A stretch of DNA of 51,904 nucleotides from an uncultured Prochlorococcus sp. GTDB taxonomy: Bacteria; Cyanobacteriota; Cyanobacteriia; PCC-6307; Cyanobiaceae. The DNA is taken from positions 1 through 51,904 of the forward strand of contig CABYNZ010000006.1 in the NCBI GenBank assembly GCA_902520485.1, given 5' to 3'. Positions 1 to 8,640 of this stretch are shown in pieces. Positions within the stretch are counted from its first letter, which is position 1, and each line of letters starts with the position of its first letter. The position numbers were made by a program, and so were the translations under genes. A model generated the notes under the pieces. That model did not search any database. It was not told the DNA's origin and was given only the letters and a program-made list of their open reading frames with translations.

Positions 1-1
1 C

Positions 2-1651
2 ACAGCAGAAGAATTTAAATTACTTAAGAAATGGTCCCAGGTTGTTAGTGATAATTCAGAAAATCTTATTGAAATGGCATCCATTTTATTGAGATTAGAA
101 AATGCCCTAACTCGTTCAAGATATTCGAAATGGATTGGAGGCAAAACTCCTACTTTTGAGAAAAGTCCTATTATTTCTTTAATTGGTTTTTCTCATCCGT
201 TATTGATTTGGGAACATAAGAAAAAAGGAGCCCCTTCACCAGTAGCTGTCGATTTTTATATAAATAGGAATATTAAAGTTGTAGCTATTACAGGTCCAAA
301 TACTGGAGGTAAAACAGCAGCTTTAAAAGGTTTTGGCTTGTCTTTACTTATGGCTAGAGCAGGATTATTGATACCTTCAACTAATAATCCTATTATCCCT
401 TTTTGTCCAAATATATATGTGGATATAGGAGATAATCAATCATTAGAAGAAAATTTATCTACCTTCAGTGGGCACATATCCCGCATAAAAGAAATATTAG
501 ATTCACTTGACTATAAGAAAGGATTGTCGGTTGTTTTGCTAGATGAGATTGGATCTGGCACAGATCCTCTTGAAGGAAGTGCTCTTGCGATGGCTTTATT
601 AAAAGAATTTGCAAATAAATCTGATATCACTTTTGCAACTACACATTATGGAGATATTAAGGCTTTAAAATATAACGACTCAAGATTTGAAAACGTATCA
701 GTTGCCTTTGATGAGGATTCTTTGAAGCCAAAATATATACTCAACTGGGGTATTCCTGGGAGAAGTAATGCTTTGTCAATTTCAAAGAGAATTGGTCTCG
801 ATGAAAGCATACTCAATGAAGCTGCAAATTATCTAAAGCCAAAAGAAGTTGACAATATTAACAGTATTATCAAAGGACTTGAGGAAGAGAAGATTAAACA
901 ACAAAATTCTGCAGAAGCTGCTGCAGAATTGATTGCAAGGACTGAAATATTACATGATGAACTGAAGAGAAATTATGAATATCAAAAAATAAATGCTGAA
1001 AAAATCCAGGAAATTGAAAGGTCTAAATTATCAAAACATATTGTATCCGCTAAAAAAGAGGTGATAGATTTGATTAAAAAATTAAGAGATAAAAATGTAA
1101 ATGGAGAGGATACGAGAATTATTGGAAAAAGATTAAAGGAAATTGAAAAGGAACATTTAACCCAAAAAAAACCTGAAAAGTCAATATCGTGGAACCCTCA
1201 GGTAGGTGATTTTGTAAAAATTAAAAGTCTAAATAGTACGGGACAAATTATAGATATAGATAAAAAAGATGGTTTTTATGAGATTAAATGTGGTTCATTT
1301 AGAAGTACATTATCTGTAAATGACTTTGAAGGTATTAATGGAGAAAAGCCTAATTTCAAAAGTTCAAAAATTGAGATCAAGTCTATAAGAGAAGATTTTT
1401 CTTTTTCTAAAATTAGAACGAGTAAAAATACAATTGACGTAAGAGGGTTAAGAGTCCATGAAGCCGAAATAATTATTGAAGAGAAAATTAGAAAATTTCA
1501 TGGCCCGCTATGGATTGTTCATGGAATTGGCACAGGAAAATTAAAAAAAGGACTAAGAAATTGGTTATCAGGTTTAAATTATGTTGATAAGATTGAAGAT
1601 GCAGCCAACAACGAGGGTGGCCCTGGTTGCAGTATTGCGTGGATAAAATAA
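2..1651 (+). CDS. mutS2: MutS2 family DNA-binding ATPase, 5' end outside window
   Basis: The reading frame is open from base 2, so the N-terminal part of the gene lies upstream of the window. What remains shows the MutS ATPase core: Walker A GPNTGGKT, the STFSGHI segment and Walker B VVLLDEIGSGTDP. A coiled-coil, Lys/Glu-rich clamp region follows, and then a C-terminal Smr domain (DVRGLRVHEAE, HGIGTGKLKKGL). ATPase plus Smr marks MutS2 rather than mismatch-repair MutS1. Family members act on branched DNA to restrain recombination, and in some bacteria rescue collided ribosomes; which role applies here cannot be seen. The gene ends 40 bases before obg on the same strand, so the two are probably co-transcribed. 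Confidence 0.93.
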   Translation, partial: TAEEFKLLKKWSQVVSDNSENLIEMASILLRLENALTRSRYSKWIGGKTPTFEKSPIISLIGFSHPLLIWEHKKKGAPSPVAVDFYINRNIKVVAITGPNTGGKTAALKGFGLSLLMARAGLLIPSTNNPIIPFCPNIYVDIGDNQSLEENLSTFSGHISRIKEILDSLDYKKGLSVVLLDEIGSGTDPLEGSALAMALLKEFANKSDITFATTHYGDIKALKYNDSRFENVSVAFDEDSLKPKYILNWGIPGRSNALSISKRIGLDESILNEAANYLKPKEVDNINSIIKGLEEEKIKQQNSAEAAAELIARTEILHDELKRNYEYQKINAEKIQEIERSKLSKHIVSAKKEVIDLIKKLRDKNVNGEDTRIIGKRLKEIEKEHLTQKKPEKSISWNPQVGDFVKIKSLNSTGQIIDIDKKDGFYEIKCGSFRSTLSVNDFEGINGEKPNFKSSKIEIKSIREDFSFSKIRTSKNTIDVRGLRVHEAEIIIEEKIRKFHGPLWIVHGIGTGKLKKGLRNWLSGLNYVDKIEDAANNEGGPGCSIAWIK

Positions 1652-1691
1652 AATTTAAAATACCTAGAAAACAATTTAATAAGCGTATTAA

Positions 1692-2675
1692 GTGCAATTT
1701 ATTGATCAAGCCAACATTATTCTTAAAGCAGGAAAAGGTGGAAATGGAATAGTTTCATTTAGAAGAGAAAAATTCGTTCCTGCTGGAGGACCGTCGGGGG
1801 GAAATGGTGGAAGAGGGGGTTCAGTTATTTTGATGGCTGATAATAACCTTCAAACATTATTAGATTTCAAATTCAAACGTGAAATAATTGCTGAAGATGG
1901 ATGCAAAGGAGGTCCGAATAAGAGATCAGGTGCTTCAGGTGAGGATAGAATCCTTAAAGTCCCCTGCGGTACAGAAATAAGGGATATTAAATCCGGCATC
2001 ATTTTAGGAGACTTAACTAAAGATAAACAAAGTTTAACTATTGCCATTGGAGGAAGAGGTGGACATGGTAATGCTTACTATTTAAGTAATCAAAATAGAG
2101 CCCCTGAATCTTTCACTGAAGGAAAAGATGGTGAGATATGGGAGGTTCAATTAGAACTAAAACTTCTTGCAGAGGTTGGGATTATAGGCCTTCCAAATGC
2201 TGGAAAAAGTACTTTGATTTCAGTTGTATCATCTGCCCGTCCAAAAATCGCAAATTATCCTTTCACGACTCTAATACCTAACTTAGGTGTAGTAAGAAAA
2301 ATTGATGGGAATGGTTGCCTTTTTGCGGATATTCCTGGATTAATATCAGGGGCAGCTGATGGCGTAGGTTTAGGCCATGATTTTTTAAGGCACATCCAAA
2401 GAACGAAGATACTTGTTCACTTAATTGATGCAATTGCAGAAAATCCTTTACATGATTTTGAGATTATTGAGCAGGAATTAAAAAAATATGGGAAAGGTCT
2501 TTTAAATAAAGAGAGGATAATAGTGTTAAATAAAATGGAGCTGGTAGATGATGATTATTTGAAAATAATTACAAAAAAGTTAGAAGATTTATCAAAAAAG
2601 AAAGTTTTAGTTATTTCTTCATCTTTAAAAAAAGGTTTATCCTCACTGCTTTCTGAAGTGTGGAAAAGGATCTAA
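1692..2675 (+). CDS. obg: Obg/CgtA GTPase
   Basis: This is a GTP-binding protein of the Obg family, 327 residues, with a GTG start. The N-terminal glycine-rich Obg fold ([22 protein letters not shown]) is followed by a G domain with G1 [10 protein letters not shown]3 DIPGLI and G4 NKME. The protein stops soon after the G domain and lacks the C-terminal OCT extension found in some Gram-positive Obg proteins. The family works in late 50S ribosome assembly and stress signalling. It follows mutS2 by 40 bases. GTG is chosen because the conserved MQFIDQANI start aligns with the beginning of the Obg fold. Confidence 0.96.
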   Translation: MQFIDQANIILKAGKGGNGIVSFRREKFVPAGGPSGGNGGRGGSVILMADNNLQTLLDFKFKREIIAEDGCKGGPNKRSGASGEDRILKVPCGTEIRDIKSGIILGDLTKDKQSLTIAIGGRGGHGNAYYLSNQNRAPESFTEGKDGEIWEVQLELKLLAEVGIIGLPNAGKSTLISVVSSARPKIANYPFTTLIPNLGVVRKIDGNGCLFADIPGLISGAADGVGLGHDFLRHIQRTKILVHLIDAIAENPLHDFEIIEQELKKYGKGLLNKERIIVLNKMELVDDDYLKIITKKLEDLSKKKVLVISSSLKKGLSSLLSEVWKRI

Positions 2676-2761
2676 CTTAAATTAAAAATTTTTTTGTAAA
2701 TAAATATACTTGATTTAATAATGAAAATTAGCCATAAATAAGATAATTCTTTAAACCTAAT

Positions 2762-2944
2762 ATGAATTTCTACAGTTGTTTTGATAAACAAGGAAAAATA
2801 ATAGCTAGATGTCAAACCATACAAGATATTGAGGTTCTTAAGAAAATGGGAAGACCGATTGTAGAAGTTAAGGAAATGAAAAATGAAGAGTCTGTGGTCT
2901 GTTCTCTGACAGGTAGCCCATCAGATTTCAATATGGATTACTAA
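2762..2944 (+). CDS. small conserved-type protein of unknown function (60 aa)
   Basis: A 60-residue soluble protein that I do not recognise as a named family. It has three cysteines (C6, C17, C47), a short basic segment (KKMGRP) and an acidic C-terminus ending NMDY. No signal peptide or membrane segment is visible. It lies 86 bases after obg and is followed directly by a strong terminator, which supports it being a real transcribed gene. Codon use matches the neighbours. Confidence 0.65.
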   Translation: MNFYSCFDKQGKIIARCQTIQDIEVLKKMGRPIVEVKEMKNEESVVCSLTGSPSDFNMDY

Positions 2945-2958
2945 AAGAATTCAGGCAT

Positions 2959-2989
2959 AAAAAAAGGGCTTTTTGAGCCCTTTTTTTTT
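2959..2989. terminator. bidirectional rho-independent terminator
   Basis: The stem GGGCT / AGCCC (2966-2970 and 2976-2980) has a five-base loop, with a run of A before it and nine T after it. It can end the small gene on the plus strand and CP12 on the minus strand, whose stop codon is 24 bases away. Confidence 0.88.
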
Positions 2990-3013
2990 GCATTATCTAA
3001 TAATTAAATAAAC

Positions 3014-3232
3014 TTAATCATCATAAACAAGACATTCTGGTTCGTCTGGGTTTGCGTCGCAAAATAATTCCAAAGCATTAGGATCATGTTTATCTTCTGG
3101 ATGATGATCCTTATATTCTTCGAGTTCTTTTAGCTCTTCAGTTAAATGTCTGACCTTTGGAAGATTGCCCTCTGCTTTTGCAGATTCGATTTCCGATTGA
3201 TCTTTTTGGATGTGTTCGTCAATGGATTTCAT
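3014..3232 (-). CDS. cp12: CP12 Calvin-cycle regulatory protein (C-terminal cysteine pair only)
   Basis: A 72-residue, highly charged, helix-prone protein. Its C-terminus, ELFCDANPDEPECLVYDD, is the CP12 signature: a redox-active cysteine pair followed by the acidic tail that inserts into GAPDH. CP12 tethers GAPDH and phosphoribulokinase into an inactive complex under oxidising conditions. Here the N-terminal cysteine pair of plant CP12 is absent, and the AWD-VEEL core is reduced to something like LTEELKELEEY. GAPDH binding through the C-terminal hairpin should remain; PRK binding through the core is less certain. The gene stands alone between a bidirectional terminator and the next minus-strand gene. 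Confidence 0.9.
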   Translation of the reverse strand: MKSIDEHIQKDQSEIESAKAEGNLPKVRHLTEELKELEEYKDHHPEDKHDPNALELFCDANPDEPECLVYDD

Positions 3233-3353
3233 TTTAAGCTTTTCGTACTTTAGTAGACATACTTAACATAGTTAATTTCTAATGAAATTGCATTATCTAT
3301 GAACTAAATAAGTGTTCATTACAACATCATTTTTTTTTTTTGGAAATTGATTT

Positions 3354-4307
3354 TTATATTTTTTCGGACCCTAATCTCATTATTTTCTCTAGCGATGGTA
3401 AAACTGGGATTAGTTGATTTGGGTTTAAAGGGAATAAAGCTTTATAGTAATCTTTTTTCCACTCATTGTCGAAGCATGTCCTATTTACAGTAGATAATTT
3501 AAAAAAATTTAGTCTCCATTCAATAATTTTCTTGAAATTTGATAGTTCTTGTTCAGTACATTTGAAAAGTTTGCTATATATCAATTCCCATCTTATAAGC
3601 GTTGGAAAAAGGTAAATATCCGCGTAGGTTAACTCTTCTCCAAATATCCAGTCACCTTTATTTTTCTGTAGTAAATTTTCAACTTCATTTATAGCTGCGA
3701 AAAGATTTTGACTTGCTTTTTCATAAGCTAACTGGTTTCTGGCAAAACCACATTTATATACTCCATCATTAATGCGGTTATTAATTAAATCTAAAAATTT
3801 TTTATTACAGTCCTTAATAGTTAATATCTGAATTTCTGATTGAATTTTTATTGAATTGAGTAATCTTATAATTTGTGAACTTTCATTAGATAAAATATTT
3901 ACTTCATCTTTTACAAAGCTAATTAAAAGAGGTAAAGTCGCTCTAAAAATAATCTTTTTATTAGCTTTTTTGTAAAAGTCTGAAAGTCTCAGGCATCCCT
4001 TAAACTTTCTATTGAAAATCCATTCGCCATGCTCAAGATCTGCTTTTAAAAAAATAACTTTAACTTTTTTAGATAAATGTTTTATTGCGTGGACGAGTAA
4101 AGTTCTTTGACACCATGGACAAGAATTTCCTACCAATAAATAAATTTGTCCACTTTCATTATTAATATCGTATTCACTATCAATTGTTATACCTTTAGGC
4201 CTTTTATAGTTACCATGTAAATCTGATGGTGCGAAGCCATTCATTAATTGGGTCCAAAACCAAAACCAGAGTTTCCTGGAGGCCTTTATAAGGTATTTAT
4301 TTTGCAT
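3354..4307 (-). CDS. glutathione S-transferase-like protein (glutathionyl-hydroquinone reductase type)
   Basis: A 317-residue protein with an N-terminal thioredoxin-fold region containing CPWCQRT, matching the CPW-x-x-R active site of the xi-class/ECM4 glutathione transferases. An all-helical GST C-terminal domain follows (around GDWIFGEELTYADIYLFPTLIRW). Such proteins remove glutathione from quinone conjugates; a role in quinone detoxification is an inference from family. Unlike typical ECM4 proteins the motif has two cysteines (CPWC), which could allow dithiol chemistry. It is transcribed divergently from the aspartoacylase gene, only 23 bases apart. Confidence 0.8.
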   Translation of the reverse strand: MQNKYLIKASRKLWFWFWTQLMNGFAPSDLHGNYKRPKGITIDSEYDINNESGQIYLLVGNSCPWCQRTLLVHAIKHLSKKVKVIFLKADLEHGEWIFNRKFKGCLRLSDFYKKANKKIIFRATLPLLISFVKDEVNILSNESSQIIRLLNSIKIQSEIQILTIKDCNKKFLDLINNRINDGVYKCGFARNQLAYEKASQNLFAAINEVENLLQKNKGDWIFGEELTYADIYLFPTLIRWELIYSKLFKCTEQELSNFKKIIEWRLNFFKLSTVNRTCFDNEWKKDYYKALFPLNPNQLIPVLPSLEKIMRLGSEKI

Positions 4308-4330
4308 AAAATTTTATTTTTAAAGAAAAA

Positions 4331-5236
4331 ATGACTGTTCAAAGAATACTTATCGTTTCAGGCACTCATGGGAATGAAATTAATCCTGTTTGGGCTGTTA
4401 AGCAATTTAATAAAACGGAAAATAGTTTAAATAATGGTATTGAGTATGAGTACATCATAGGTAATCCTGCTGCCTATGAAAAAGGTTGCAGATATATAGA
4501 TGTAGATTTAAATAGATCTTTTAAAGAAAGTGAGAATTTTGATCAACACAAGAATAGCTTTTATGAAACTAATAGAGCCAACTTTTTAATGGATGAATTT
4601 GGAATTGACGGATATAAACCCTGTCAAATTGCAATCGATTTGCACACTACTACTGCAAATATGGGAACAAGCATTGTTATGTATGGGAGGAGATCCAAAG
4701 ATTTTTGTTTAGCTGCATTACTGCAGAACAAATTTGGATTGCCTATTTATTTGCACGAAAAAGATAAAGCCCAAACAGGCTTTCTTGTAGAAGCTTGGCC
4801 ATGTGGTTTAGTTATTGAAATAGGAGCTGTCGCACAAAATTTTTATGATCAAAATATTATAAATAGATTCTCACTTATAATTAGCTCCTTAAGGGAAGAG
4901 ATAAATAAATTAAAAAATAACCTTATAGAACTGCCAAAAGAATTAGTGGTTCACGTTCATCAAGGGAGTATAGATTATCCAAGAGATGAAAAGGGAGATA
5001 TTGATGGCCTAATTCATCCTGAGAGAATAAATCAAGATTGGAAAATGATTAAAAAAGGAGATCCATTATTTCTGGATAGCCAAGGAATAATCCACAAATA
5101 TGAACGGGACCAATTGATTTGGCCTGTTTTTATTGGAGAAGTTGCTTATAAGGAAAAAAAAATTGCCATGAGCTACACACAAAAAGAAGTGATTTGTTCC
5201 AAAAAACAATGGGTTCAAGAGTTTGAAAGTTTTTAA
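4331..5236 (+). CDS. aspartoacylase / AspA-AstE family zinc hydrolase
   Basis: A 301-residue zinc-dependent deacylase of the succinylglutamate desuccinylase/aspartoacylase family. Zinc ligands are visible as GTHGNEINP (His14, Glu17) and the later His in IAIDLHTTTANMG. The catalytic Glu is in LVIEIGAVAQ, and substrate-binding residues in DVDLNRSF. The family cleaves N-acyl amino acids such as N-acetylaspartate; the substrate in cyanobacteria is not known from sequence. The ATG is close to the divergent GST-like gene, leaving room only for overlapping promoters. Confidence 0.88.
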   Translation: MTVQRILIVSGTHGNEINPVWAVKQFNKTENSLNNGIEYEYIIGNPAAYEKGCRYIDVDLNRSFKESENFDQHKNSFYETNRANFLMDEFGIDGYKPCQIAIDLHTTTANMGTSIVMYGRRSKDFCLAALLQNKFGLPIYLHEKDKAQTGFLVEAWPCGLVIEIGAVAQNFYDQNIINRFSLIISSLREEINKLKNNLIELPKELVVHVHQGSIDYPRDEKGDIDGLIHPERINQDWKMIKKGDPLFLDSQGIIHKYERDQLIWPVFIGEVAYKEKKIAMSYTQKEVICSKKQWVQEFESF

Positions 5237-5353
5237 ATTAAGAAATCGGAACAATAAATTGTGTAAAACTAATAAGGATTTTTTATTTTATAGATAAGTT
5301 TATTTAATATTTAATACTTTTATTTTTTTTTCTAATTTTTAAGTCTTAAAAAC

Positions 5354-5482
5354 CTAAATTCTTTCACTCCAATAAATAACAGCTCCAAAAGCCTCTAATT
5401 GCAGTCTTCTATGCTTAGCCTCTCTTAAGGAAACTACCTCTCTAGATCTTTTTCCGTTAAGAAGCCATTCGATTATTACCAA
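5354..5482 (-). CDS. putative 42-aa protein divergent from psbA
   Basis: Reading the minus strand of the psbA upstream region gives a 42-residue ORF starting at TTG (5482-5480) and ending TAG. The product begins MVIIEWLLNGKRSREVV and ends AVIYWSERI. A purine-rich GAGGA sits six bases before the TTG, a good ribosome-binding distance, and an in-frame TGA just upstream limits the start. Amino-acid composition is protein-like (amphipathic, Arg/Glu/Leu-rich) and the segment is richer in G+C than the surrounding AT-rich spacer. I know no function for it. It is too short for common gene-calling cut-offs. Confidence 0.55.
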   Translation of the reverse strand: MVIIEWLLNGKRSREVVSLREAKHRRLQLEAFGAVIYWSERI

Positions 5483-5571
5483 GTTGAATCCTCAATAACA
5501 AAGAAAATCTTAAGACACGGAAGTTCTTTTCTCCTGTTTTCCAAAAAATAAGTTTACTTAAAGAAAAAATA

Positions 5572-5671
5572 TTTACACATTTTTAGCGATTTTGGTCTAA
5601 AATCTTCGAAGCGGAATTGATTTTCCGTTTTTATTTACACGTCTCAATTTAGAGACATACTTTACGAACTC
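5572..5671 (+). promoter_or_regulatory. psbA promoter and 5' leader with two hairpins
   Basis: A TTTACA element at 5572-5577 and TAAAAT at 5598-5603 resemble -35 and -10 boxes, although the 20-base spacer is long. If used, transcription would start near 5610. The leader then carries two small hairpins: GCGGAA/TTCCGT (5611-5616 with 5623-5628) and GTCTC/GAGAC (5641-5645 with 5652-5656), the latter 15 bases before the ATG. Structured psbA leaders that control light-dependent stability and translation are known; the exact elements here are inferred. Confidence 0.5.
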
Positions 5672-6754
5672 ATGACAACTATTCAGCAGCAGCGTTCTTC
5701 GCTGTTAAAAGGTTGGCCACAGTTTTGTGAGTGGGTAACATCAACTAACAACAGAATTTATGTTGGTTGGTTCGGCGTCTTAATGATTCCATGCCTTCTT
5801 ACAGCAGCGGCTTGCTTCATCGTTGCATTCATCGCAGCACCACCAGTAGACATCGACGGAATTAGAGAGCCAGTTGCTGGTTCATTCCTATACGGAAACA
5901 ACATCATCTCAGGTGCAGTTGTTCCTTCATCTAACGCTATTGGTCTACACTTCTACCCAATCTGGGAAGCAGCTACTGTAGATGAGTGGTTATACAACGG
6001 TGGTCCTTACCAGCTTGTAATTTTCCACTTCCTAATTGGTATTTCAGCATACATGGGAAGACAGTGGGAGCTTTCATACCGTCTAGGTATGCGTCCTTGG
6101 ATCTGTGTTGCATACTCTGCACCAGTTTCAGCAGCTTTCGCAGTATTTCTTGTATATCCATTCGGTCAAGGTTCATTCTCTGACGGAATGCCTCTAGGTA
6201 TCTCTGGAACATTCAACTTCATGTTTGTTTTCCAGGCAGAGCACAACATTCTTATGCACCCATTCCATATGGCTGGTGTTGCTGGTATGTTCGGAGGATC
6301 TCTATTCTCAGCTATGCATGGTTCACTTGTTACTTCATCTCTAATCAGAGAAACAACTGAGACAGAGTCTCAGAACTACGGTTACAAGTTCGGACAAGAA
6401 GAGGAAACATATAACATCGTTGCAGCTCATGGCTACTTCGGTCGTTTGATCTTCCAATATGCAAGTTTCAACAACAGCAGAAGTCTTCACTTCTTCCTAG
6501 CTGTATTCCCAGTTGTTTGTGTATGGTTAACTTCAATGGGTATCTGCACAATGGCATTTAACCTTAACGGTTTCAACTTCAACCAGTCAGTTGTTGATGC
6601 TAACGGTAAGATTGTTCCTACATGGGGTGACGTTCTTAACAGAGCAAACCTAGGTATGGAAGTAATGCACGAGCGTAACGCTCACAACTTCCCACTTGAT
6701 CTAGCAGCAGCTGAGTCTACAACAGTAGCTCTTTCAGCTCCAGCTATTGGTTAA
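5672..6754 (+). CDS. psbA: photosystem II D1 reaction-centre protein
   Basis: A 360-residue D1 protein. It forms the PSII core with D2 and carries the QB site and most ligands of the Mn4CaO5 cluster. Visible features: five hydrophobic helices, the Yz region, [10 protein letters not shown] with the Mn-ligand Asp170, [11 protein letters not shown] with the iron/chlorophyll histidines, the [10 protein letters not shown] and [12 protein letters not shown] loop, and [12 protein letters not shown], where the C-terminal extension is cut after the conserved Ala344. The sequence MGRQWELS shows Gln at canonical position 130 (one residue later here), the D1:1 state. Codon choice is more C-rich than in neighbouring genes, typical of very high expression. 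It is monocistronic, with its own leader and terminator. Confidence 0.99.
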   Translation: MTTIQQQRSSLLKGWPQFCEWVTSTNNRIYVGWFGVLMIPCLLTAAACFIVAFIAAPPVDIDGIREPVAGSFLYGNNIISGAVVPSSNAIGLHFYPIWEAATVDEWLYNGGPYQLVIFHFLIGISAYMGRQWELSYRLGMRPWICVAYSAPVSAAFAVFLVYPFGQGSFSDGMPLGISGTFNFMFVFQAEHNILMHPFHMAGVAGMFGGSLFSAMHGSLVTSSLIRETTETESQNYGYKFGQEEETYNIVAAHGYFGRLIFQYASFNNSRSLHFFLAVFPVVCVWLTSMGICTMAFNLNGFNFNQSVVDANGKIVPTWGDVLNRANLGMEVMHERNAHNFPLDLAAAESTTVALSAPAIG

Positions 6755-6777
6755 GCTTAAAGTTCTTAAATTAATAG

Positions 6778-6803
6778 GCTCCCTTTTAAGGGGGCTTTTT
6801 TTT
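6778..6803 (+). terminator. rho-independent terminator of psbA
   Basis: The stem GCTCCCTT / AAGGGGGC (6778-6785 with 6788-6795, one G-T pair) is followed by a run of eight T. It lies 24 bases after the psbA stop and before aroC. Confidence 0.88.
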
Positions 6804-6861
6804 GTTTAATTTTCAATTGGTTTCATATAATGTTTATATAGATAAAACATTTGATATTTCT

Positions 6862-7959
6862 ATGAGTAGTAGTTTTGGAAAAATTTTTCGTGTTAGTACT
6901 TTTGGAGAATCACATGGTGGTGCAGTAGGAGTTATCCTAGATGGATGTCCCCCTAAGTTAAAAGTAAATATAAATCTGATACAAAATGAATTAGATAGGC
7001 GAAGGCCTGGCCAAAGTGACATTACAACACCTAGAAATGAAGAAGATAAAATTGAAATATTAAGTGGGATAAAGGAAGGGTTCACACTTGGAACTCCAAT
7101 AGCGATGTTGGTAAGAAACAAGGATCAAAGACCAGGAGATTATGATAATTTGGAACAAGTATTTAGACCTTCTCATGCAGATGGTACATATCATCTGAAA
7201 TATGGCATTCAGGCAAGTTCTGGTGGTGGAAGAGCCTCTGCAAGAGAAACAATTGGGAGGGTAGCTGCTGGTGCTGTAGCAAAACAATTATTAAAAAACT
7301 TCTGTAACACTGAAATACTATCTTGGGTAAAGCGTATACATGACATTGATTCTGATATAAATAAAGAAAAGATTTCTCTCAAAAAAATAGATTCTAATAT
7401 TGTTAGATGTCCTGATGAACATGTATCTGCAGAAATGATAGAGAGAATTAAGCAATTAAAGCGTCAAGGAGACTCTTGTGGCGGTGTTATTGAATGTCTA
7501 GTAAGAAATGTCCCTTCAGGTCTTGGAATGCCTGTTTTTGATAAATTAGAAGCTGATTTAGCGAAGGCTTTGATGTCTTTGCCTGCCACGAAAGGCTTTG
7601 AAATAGGTTCAGGTTTCTCTGGAACTTATTTAAAAGGAAGCGAACATAATGATGCATTCATTAAATCTGATGATATTAGGAAGTTAAAAACAATATCTAA
7701 TAATTCAGGCGGTATACAGGGAGGAATAAGTAATGGTGAAAATATTGAGATGAAGATAGCTTTTAAACCTACAGCGACTATTGGGAAAGAACAAAAAACA
7801 GTAAATGCTGAAGGAAAAGAAGTTTTGATGAAAGCAAAAGGGAGACATGATCCATGCGTTCTACCAAGAGCAGTTCCTATGGTTGATGCTATGGTGGCTT
7901 TAGTACTTGCTGATCATTTACTACTGAATCAAGCTCAATGTGGCTTAATCAATAATTAG
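6862..7959 (+). CDS. aroC: chorismate synthase
   Basis: This FMN-dependent enzyme converts 5-enolpyruvylshikimate-3-phosphate to chorismate, the last shared step of aromatic amino-acid synthesis. Family signatures are [14 protein letters not shown] near the N-terminus, [33 protein letters not shown] and [17 protein letters not shown] near the C-terminus. The ATG at 6862 gives [20 protein letters not shown] and 365 residues, the usual length. An in-frame TTG 60 bases upstream would add an unconserved extension overlapping the psbA terminator and is rejected. It converges on eda with a 34-base gap. Confidence 0.97.
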   Translation: MSSSFGKIFRVSTFGESHGGAVGVILDGCPPKLKVNINLIQNELDRRRPGQSDITTPRNEEDKIEILSGIKEGFTLGTPIAMLVRNKDQRPGDYDNLEQVFRPSHADGTYHLKYGIQASSGGGRASARETIGRVAAGAVAKQLLKNFCNTEILSWVKRIHDIDSDINKEKISLKKIDSNIVRCPDEHVSAEMIERIKQLKRQGDSCGGVIECLVRNVPSGLGMPVFDKLEADLAKALMSLPATKGFEIGSGFSGTYLKGSEHNDAFIKSDDIRKLKTISNNSGGIQGGISNGENIEMKIAFKPTATIGKEQKTVNAEGKEVLMKAKGRHDPCVLPRAVPMVDAMVALVLADHLLLNQAQCGLINN

Positions 7960-7993
7960 TATTTTTGTTAAATAAATTATATTTATCTTTGAT

Positions 7994-8620
7994 TTAATTA
8001 TTTTTGAGCCATTCATATATTTTTGGATCAAATTTTTTTTTAATAATACCTTTATCTCCAATAACGATTGCTTTATATCCTAAAGATTGATAAGTTTTTA
8101 CATCATTGATTGATAGGCCTCCAGCAGCAATGAAATCAATACTTTTAAAGTTGAGTATATCTATGGAACTAGCTTTACTTTTTATTGGATAAATTTTGAT
8201 AATGTTGCAATTTAAATTTATCGCTTCCTCAAGATCTTTTAAATTTTGAATTCCGGGTATTAATAAATAATTTTTTGACTTCGAATAATTAAAAAGATCC
8301 TTATCCCAAAATTTCATCATAGAAAAATTTAAGCCAATTTTTAATGAATCTTCTATTGATTGCTTATTAACTATGGAGGCAGAGCCTAAATTAATTTGTG
8401 GGAAATTGAGTTTGATTTCGGATACAAAATCCAACCACTTTTCGTTGTTTGACCAACTTATTTCAATATTTTTTAATCCTAATTTTACTAAGCTTCCTAA
8501 TTCTTCAAAAAAAGAATTTCTAATAGAAGTATTTGAGTAAATATTATCTTCCGGTTTAACGAGTAAAAAAAAAGATTCTTTTAGAAGCAAGTCAGAAAAA
8601 GAATCTTCTTTAATATTCAT
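7994..8620 (-). CDS. eda: KDPG/KHG aldolase family protein
   Basis: A 208-residue TIM-barrel class I aldolase. The Schiff-base lysine is in CNIIKIYPIKSKA (family: K-x-F/Y-P), the catalytic Glu in the NIEISW strand, and the phosphate site near FIAAGGLSINDV. Family enzymes split 2-keto-3-deoxy-6-phosphogluconate into pyruvate and glyceraldehyde-3-phosphate in the Entner-Doudoroff pathway. The sequence is divergent (EISWS in place of EVTLRT), so substrate preference is uncertain. It lies 20 bases downstream of ftsH on the same strand. Confidence 0.83.
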   Translation of the reverse strand: MNIKEDSFSDLLLKESFFLLVKPEDNIYSNTSIRNSFFEELGSLVKLGLKNIEISWSNNEKWLDFVSEIKLNFPQINLGSASIVNKQSIEDSLKIGLNFSMMKFWDKDLFNYSKSKNYLLIPGIQNLKDLEEAINLNCNIIKIYPIKSKASSIDILNFKSIDFIAAGGLSINDVKTYQSLGYKAIVIGDKGIIKKKFDPKIYEWLKNN

Positions 8621-8640
8621 TAAATATTTATTGTTTTAAA

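Noticed and set aside
5973..6212. ORFs in other frames inside psbA
   Set aside because: D1 is unmistakable in the main frame; the alternatives show no protein family and overlap fully.
6802..6861. Longer N-terminus for chorismate synthase from an upstream TTG
   Set aside because: The extra 20 residues are unconserved and overlap the psbA terminator T run; the ATG at 6862 matches the family start.
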